A DNA stretch of 64,000 bases, taken from assembly GCF_005048205.1 (NCBI RefSeq), contig NZ_SUMF01000001.1, positions 493,001 through 557,000 of the forward strand, written 5' to 3'. Positions 60,355-64,000 of this stretch are shown one piece after another (the stretch's first letter is position 1; the number at the start of each line of letters is the position of its first letter). The notes beneath the pieces were generated by a model, which made no database searches, was not told the origin of the DNA, and was given only the letters and a program-made list of their open reading frames with translations. The translations under genes were made by a program, and so were the position numbers. The DNA comes from Chitiniphilus eburneus (GTDB taxonomy: Bacteria; Pseudomonadota; Gammaproteobacteria; Burkholderiales; Chitinibacteraceae).

Positions 60355-61554
60355 CTATTTGCTCACCACGCCGAATACATGGCACAGGTAGGCCAGGAAA
60401 TTGGGGTCTTCGCACATGCCCTTGCCGGGGCTGTCGCTCACCTTGGCCACCGCCTGCCCGTTGCAGCGGGTAAGCTTCATCACGATCTGCAACGGCTCGT
60501 GCCCGCAATCGTTGGAAAGATTGGTGCCGATGCCGAAGCCGGTACGCGCCCGGTCGGCGAAATGACCATACAGCGCCAGCGCAGCGGGCAGGGTGAGGCC
60601 ATCGCTGAACACCAGTTGTTTGGTGCTGGGGTCGATGCGGCGGCTTTCGTAATGGGCAATCACTTTTTCGCCCCACTCGTACGGATCGCCCGAGTCGTGG
60701 CGCAATCCGTCGAACAGCTTGCAGAAATAGAGATCGAAATCGCGCAGGAAAGCATCGGTGCCCACCACGTCGGTCAGCGCAATGCCCAGGTCGCCGCGAT
60801 ATTCGTGCACCCAGTGCTCCAGCGCATTCTTCTGGAAGTCGCGCAGCCGCGAGCCGAACGACTGGAATGCCTGCAGGTACTCATGCGCCATGGTGCCGAT
60901 CGGCGTCAGGCCGTATTTGCGCGCCAGGGACAGGTTGCTGGTGCCGCGCATGTACGGCGCGGCATCGCGCGCCAGCGTGGCGACCATTTCGTCGTGCCAC
61001 ACCCGCGAAAAGCGCCGCCGCGAGCCGAAGTCGAAAAAGATGAAGGGAAAGCGCCGCGCCGGCACGTCGCGCAGCGTGCCCAGCTTGTCCGCCAGACGGC
61101 GGCGCCCTTCGGCCAGCGCGGGCGCGGCCGGAAACTGGCGGAAGTACACCTCGTTGACGATGGCCAGCACATACACTTCGAACAGCATGCAGTGCAGCAT
61201 CGGCCCGCGCACGCGGATTTCCAGATCGTCGGGGCGGTCTTCGGGCACCGATACCTCGATGAAGCGCCGCTGCAACTGGAACAGCCGCAGGAAATCCACG
61301 AAATCGGATTTGATGAAGCGCAGGCCGCCGATATATGCCAGTTCGTCTTCGGTAAAGCGCAGGCCGCACAGGAAATCGAGCTGGGCCTCGATTTCGGCCC
61401 GCAGACCCGAGAGCGGCAGCGCTGGCGTGTTGCGGCACTTGAAGGCGTATTCGGCGCGCGTTTCGGGATGATGGTGCAGGATTTCCTGCATCATCGTGAA
61501 CTTGTACAGATCGGTATCGAGCAGCGAGACGATCACCGGGTCGAAGACGGACAT
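60355..61554 (-). CDS. pncB: Nicotinate phosphoribosyltransferase
   Basis: The first enzyme of the Preiss-Handler NAD salvage route, joining nicotinate and PRPP with ATP. The 399 residues match the family. [20 protein letters not shown] is the N-terminal signature, [19 protein letters not shown] an active-site loop, [17 protein letters not shown] follows, and [14 protein letters not shown] is the PRPP site. ATG 61554 is preferred over a GTG at 61560 because GGAG lies 5 bp before it. It is read leftwards after the Card1-like and kinase genes, beyond the terminator at 61636-61661. Confidence 0.96.
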   Translation of the reverse strand: MSVFDPVIVSLLDTDLYKFTMMQEILHHHPETRAEYAFKCRNTPALPLSGLRAEIEAQLDFLCGLRFTEDELAYIGGLRFIKSDFVDFLRLFQLQRRFIEVSVPEDRPDDLEIRVRGPMLHCMLFEVYVLAIVNEVYFRQFPAAPALAEGRRRLADKLGTLRDVPARRFPFIFFDFGSRRRFSRVWHDEMVATLARDAAPYMRGTSNLSLARKYGLTPIGTMAHEYLQAFQSFGSRLRDFQKNALEHWVHEYRGDLGIALTDVVGTDAFLRDFDLYFCKLFDGLRHDSGDPYEWGEKVIAHYESRRIDPSTKQLVFSDGLTLPAALALYGHFADRARTGFGIGTNLSNDCGHEPLQIVMKLTRCNGQAVAKVSDSPGKGMCEDPNFLAYLCHVFGVVSK

Positions 61555-61635
61555 CGGCACTCCACGGGGCGCGCCCCGGACAGATGGGTTTCGATTGTAA
61601 GCGGCGAGCGCCAGCGCGCGGCAGGCCGCTGCGTC

Positions 61636-61661
61636 AAAAACGGCGTGGTTTTTTCACGCCG
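61636..61661 (-). terminator. Terminator overlapping the stop of the Card1-like gene
   Basis: On the minus strand, CGGCGTG and CACGCCG form a 7-bp stem with an AAAAAAC loop, followed by TTTTTG. The stem includes two bases of the stop codon, so the gene ends inside its own terminator. pncB therefore likely has a separate promoter. Confidence 0.75.
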
Positions 61662-62784
61662 CCACCGCCGCCACCGCCGTGCCGCCCAGCCATTGCCGCA
61701 GCCGCGCCGCTGCGCCCAGCAGCGCCCGACCCGACAGCAGCGCGATGTCCTGCACCTCGGCGCGGCGCTCTTCGTGGTCGGTGGGCAATGACAGGCTGGC
61801 CAGCATCGCCTGTGCCGCCAGCCCGCCCACATGCGCCACGCTGTCCAGTTTGAACAGGGTGGCACGATCGACGCCTTCGGCCAGGATGGTCTTGCATTCC
61901 ACCAGATAGAGCTGGTTGTTGCAGAGGATGGCCACGTCGAATTCATTGTCCACCTTGCCATCCACGCGGATACGGATGCCGCAGGCCAGGTCCTGGATCG
62001 GTAATTCGCCCACCAGCGCGCCAGCCTGGCTGAAAATCCAGCGTTCCAGCCAGCCGCCATGCAGAAAGCGATGGCTGGGACGGTCGGCAAAGGCGATGCG
62101 GCCATCGGGCAGCAGGCGGGCCAGCCGCGATTCGTGCAGCAGCTCAGCCAGTTCCGGTTGCGGATGATGCAGCGCGCCCCGGCTGATCCAGCCGGCATCG
62201 ACATCGGCCGCCAGCGCATTCAGCGCCAGGATGGCACGTGGCCGGTACGCCGCCAGTTCGGCAAAGCCGGCGGCCCAACCTTCCAGTGCGGCGTCGCGCT
62301 GCGACAGTCGGCATTCGACGGTGACGATCTCCGCACCGTACAGGCGGAAGTATTCCTCCAGCCGCATGCGGTCGGCGATGTTGTAGCCGTTGGCGAGCGG
62401 CGCAGCGGCGGCATCGCTGAGCCAGACCAGCGTGTCGGCCTCCGGTTCGACGGCGAACATCGGCAGGGCATGGCGGCTGCCGACCTCGAAGCCGATCGCC
62501 GCCTGCACCGGCGTGGCGCCGGACAGATTGAGCACGCAGGGCTGGCGACTGGCGGCCACGGTGGCTTCCAGCCGTTCGCGGATGGTGGCCGGGTCGTAGC
62601 GCGGGCGCAGCGGCAGCACCGTGGTCGCCAGCCCGGCCTTGCGGCACACGTCGGCCACCGCACGCATGGCGTCGCCGATGGCCGGGTCATGCAGCAGCGT
62701 GACGCGGGTGAAGCCGAAGCCGCGATCGAACAGGGGCGAGACCAGATCGGTGGACACGTAGCCGACAAGGCAGATCAGGTGCAT
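61654..62784 (-). CDS. Card1-like (DUF1887) CARF-domain nuclease, stand-alone
   Basis: A 376-residue protein of the DUF1887/Card1 layout. Residues 1-150 are an N-terminal CARF-type Rossmann domain (HLICLVGYVSTDLVSPLFDR, then VLNLSGATPVQAAIGFE). Residues 200-255 are a wHTH-like linker, and 265-370 a PD-(D/E)xK nuclease domain with VDNEFDVAILCNNQLYLVEC followed by KT. D283, E296 and K298 occupy the catalytic positions of Card1. The CARF loop, often NxTGGTK, reads NLSGATP, so cyclic oligoadenylate binding may differ. No CRISPR array or cas gene is in the window, as for some relatives outside CRISPR loci. Neighbours are a P-loop kinase and pncB. Confidence 0.85.
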   Translation of the reverse strand: MHLICLVGYVSTDLVSPLFDRGFGFTRVTLLHDPAIGDAMRAVADVCRKAGLATTVLPLRPRYDPATIRERLEATVAASRQPCVLNLSGATPVQAAIGFEVGSRHALPMFAVEPEADTLVWLSDAAAAPLANGYNIADRMRLEEYFRLYGAEIVTVECRLSQRDAALEGWAAGFAELAAYRPRAILALNALAADVDAGWISRGALHHPQPELAELLHESRLARLLPDGRIAFADRPSHRFLHGGWLERWIFSQAGALVGELPIQDLACGIRIRVDGKVDNEFDVAILCNNQLYLVECKTILAEGVDRATLFKLDSVAHVGGLAAQAMLASLSLPTDHEERRAEVQDIALLSGRALLGAAARLRQWLGGTAVAAVAA

Positions 62785-62854
62785 GGGTGAAATCCGGGAG
62801 ATATCGTGGGAAGCCTTTCCACGTTATGACCCAAATCGCTGCGACCTGCCGTAT

Positions 62855-63475
62855 CTACCAGCGGAACACCACGTCGGCACGTCCGCGTGTGGCTGCGATG
62901 CGGCGCGCGTTCGGTTCGTCGGTGTGCGCCACCCAGTCGGCCGCCGCCGCCGCGTCCCGGCCGAATCGCATGTGGCGTTCGACCAGCCGCTCCCGGCGCA
63001 GGTCGTCGTCCACCTCGACGTACCAGCTTTCGTCGAGCAGGGGTTTCACACCGGCCCAGTGGCCGTGTTCGAGCAGCAGGTAGTTGCCCTCGACGATAAC
63101 CAGCGGCACGTCCGCCGGTACGGCGATGGCCCCGGCGACCGGCTCTTCGATCTCGCGACGGAACGCCGGCGCGTATACCGTCTCGCCCACGCGCGGCTGG
63201 CGCAGCCGCGCCAGCAAAGCAACGAAGCCGGCCGCGTCGAAGGTATCCTCGGCGCCCTTGCGCGCCGCGCGGCCCAGCCGCTCCAGTTCGACCTGGGCCA
63301 GGTGATAGCCATCCATCGGCACCACCACGGCCCGCGTGCCGAGGTGGGCCAGCAAGGCGGCGGCCAGGGTGGACTTGCCAGCGCCCGGTGCTCCCGCCAG
63401 CCCGAGAATGCGGCGGCGGCCACTGGTCAGCAGGGCGTCGAGGCGGGCGAAATAGGGTGCGGCGATCGGATGCAT
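62855..63475 (-). CDS. Uridine kinase-like P-loop nucleoside/nucleotide kinase
   Basis: A 206-residue kinase of the uridine kinase/phosphoribulokinase-like superfamily. The P-loop is GAPGAGKST near residue 29. VVVPMDGYHLAQVELERLGR carries the catalytic aspartate, and GAEDTFDAAGFVALL and VPLVIVEGNYLLLEHGHWAG are the DUF/YfhF-type blocks. RMRF-like basic residues (ERHMRFGRD) form the lid. ATG 63475 (MHPIAAPYFARLD) is the likely start. The substrate is unknown: pantothenate, uridine and sugar kinases share this fold. Upstream of the Card1-like gene by 70 bp, probably in one transcript. Confidence 0.88.
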   Translation of the reverse strand: MHPIAAPYFARLDALLTSGRRRILGLAGAPGAGKSTLAAALLAHLGTRAVVVPMDGYHLAQVELERLGRAARKGAEDTFDAAGFVALLARLRQPRVGETVYAPAFRREIEEPVAGAIAVPADVPLVIVEGNYLLLEHGHWAGVKPLLDESWYVEVDDDLRRERLVERHMRFGRDAAAAADWVAHTDEPNARRIAATRGRADVVFRW

Positions 63476-63611
63476 GGGCGGGCCGGAGGGCGTAGGTGGG
63501 CGATGAAGGAACATACCCGCAGGCCGGGCCACGCGCCAACCCGGCGAGCGGCCCGGCCTCCGTCCTTCACCCCCACGTTTGAAGGTCGATCCGCCCTGGC
63601 CTACGCTGTTC

Positions 63612-63848
63612 AGGGTGTGTCATCAATGGTTTCGCGACAGCGCTGGGCCGAAAAAGCGCCAACCACAAGGCGCGTGATGTAACCAATAGCCGGTTATTGA
63701 CAAGGAGTGCGAGCGGGTTCGGTGCATTTCGGGCGCCCCGCGATGTCGCTGACCGCTTGCGGCATTCATACCTCGGCGCGACCAACTCCTTGCGGGGGCA
63801 TCCCGAACCGCACCGAACGCTGCCGCGAAACCATTGATGGCACCCCCT
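63612..63848. repeat. Miniature inverted-repeat element, copy 3
   Basis: A 237-bp element in the 436-bp gap 63476-63911. The 31-bp ends are inverted (AGGGTGTGTCATCAATGGTT against AGGGGGTGCCATCAATGGTT, both continuing TCGCGRCAGCG). The right half holds CTCCTTGCGGGGGCATCCCG and CCGAACGCTGCCGCGA, as in copies 1 and 2. It is longer than the others by about 140 bp. Nothing else in the gap is recognised apart from the transaldolase ribosome site. Confidence 0.8.
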
Positions 63849-63911
63849 AGATTCGCTTCGTCGCCGGCGACCCGTGCGACGCGCCGAGGCATTCACCCTG
63901 GAGACCCTGCA

Positions 63912-64000
63912 ATGAGCAAGCTTGCCGCCATCAAACCCCTGGGCCAACGCATCTGGCTGGACAACCTGTCCCGCGGCCTGTTGCAGTCCGGCGCACTGCA
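63912..64000 (+). CDS. tal: Transaldolase (3' truncated by window)
   Basis: Only 29 residues are inside the window (MSKLAAIKPLGQRIWLDNLS, then RGLLQSGAL), but they match the N-terminus of the longer transaldolases (IWLDNLSR). The enzyme moves a dihydroxyacetone unit in the pentose phosphate pathway. GGAG lies 9 bp before the ATG. It runs off the right edge. Confidence 0.85.
   Translation, partial: MSKLAAIKPLGQRIWLDNLSRGLLQSGAL

Noticed and set aside
60355..63475. A CRISPR locus around the Card1-like gene
   Set aside because: No array of direct repeats with unique spacers and no cas gene can be seen in the window.

Overview
The window is about 64 kb of G+C-rich DNA from a Gram-negative bacterium, most likely a betaproteobacterium and perhaps of the Neisseriales/Chromobacteriaceae kind. 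The reasons are the Acidithiobacillus-type glutamate-cysteine ligase, the Man-type EIIA/HPr/EI set, a BvgAS/RcsCB-like two-component pair and the several families of short dispersed repeats. The taxonomic placement is inference. No rRNA, tRNA, transposase, integrase or CRISPR array was recognised.

Region by region. Positions 1-6000 hold the end of asd, a small unknown gene, a hemerythrin-like protein, the glutathione genes gshA and gshB, and an ApbE flavinyltransferase. Positions 6300-11500 hold a minimal phosphotransferase relay (EIIA-Man, HPr, EI) followed by a TPR-GGDEF diguanylate cyclase and an overlapping TPR-only relative. Positions 11600-17500 hold a patatin-like protein, two LpxL/HtrB-type acyltransferases, metK, a rhodanese and a GNAT protein.

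Positions 17475-36069 are the accessory heart of the window. They hold a small membrane protein, a DUF6916-like protein, a tail-collar (MdpB-type) protein, a sulfotransferase and a 2595-residue surface protein that begins with a LEPR-XLL-type motif and a DUF4347 domain. After these come a TolC-type outer membrane lipoprotein, a periplasmic adaptor, a GAF-like/HlyD fusion, and an M50 metalloprotease fused to an HlyD domain with a PqqD/RRE-like N-terminus. There is no ABC ATPase. I infer a dedicated export and processing route for the giant protein and regard it as the best candidate for a little-described system. Almost every gap in this block is filled by a dispersed repeat.

Positions 36400-48900 hold a flavin/pyridoxamine-oxidase-fold protein, a response regulator overlapping a hybrid kinase, a PilZ-like protein overlapping bioA, a threonine aldolase, and a DUF1800/DUF1501 exported pair. 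Positions 48940-53578 are a seven-gene overlapping operon. It encodes two HMA_2-like proteins, a DUF2202-like ferritin-fold protein, three small membrane proteins and a P1B-type ATPase with an unusual SCALK membrane motif. It is probably a metal-handling system of unknown specificity.

Positions 53740-64000 hold transketolase, a MAPEG protein, a class D beta-lactamase divergent from a putative regulator, a VOC protein, pncB, a stand-alone Card1-like (DUF1887) CARF nuclease, a uridine-kinase-like P-loop kinase and the start of transaldolase. Four repeat families are described: a small inverted-repeat element in three copies, a ~134-bp hairpin unit in arrays, a ~510-640 bp long-arm element in two copies, and a ~140-215 bp element in three copies.
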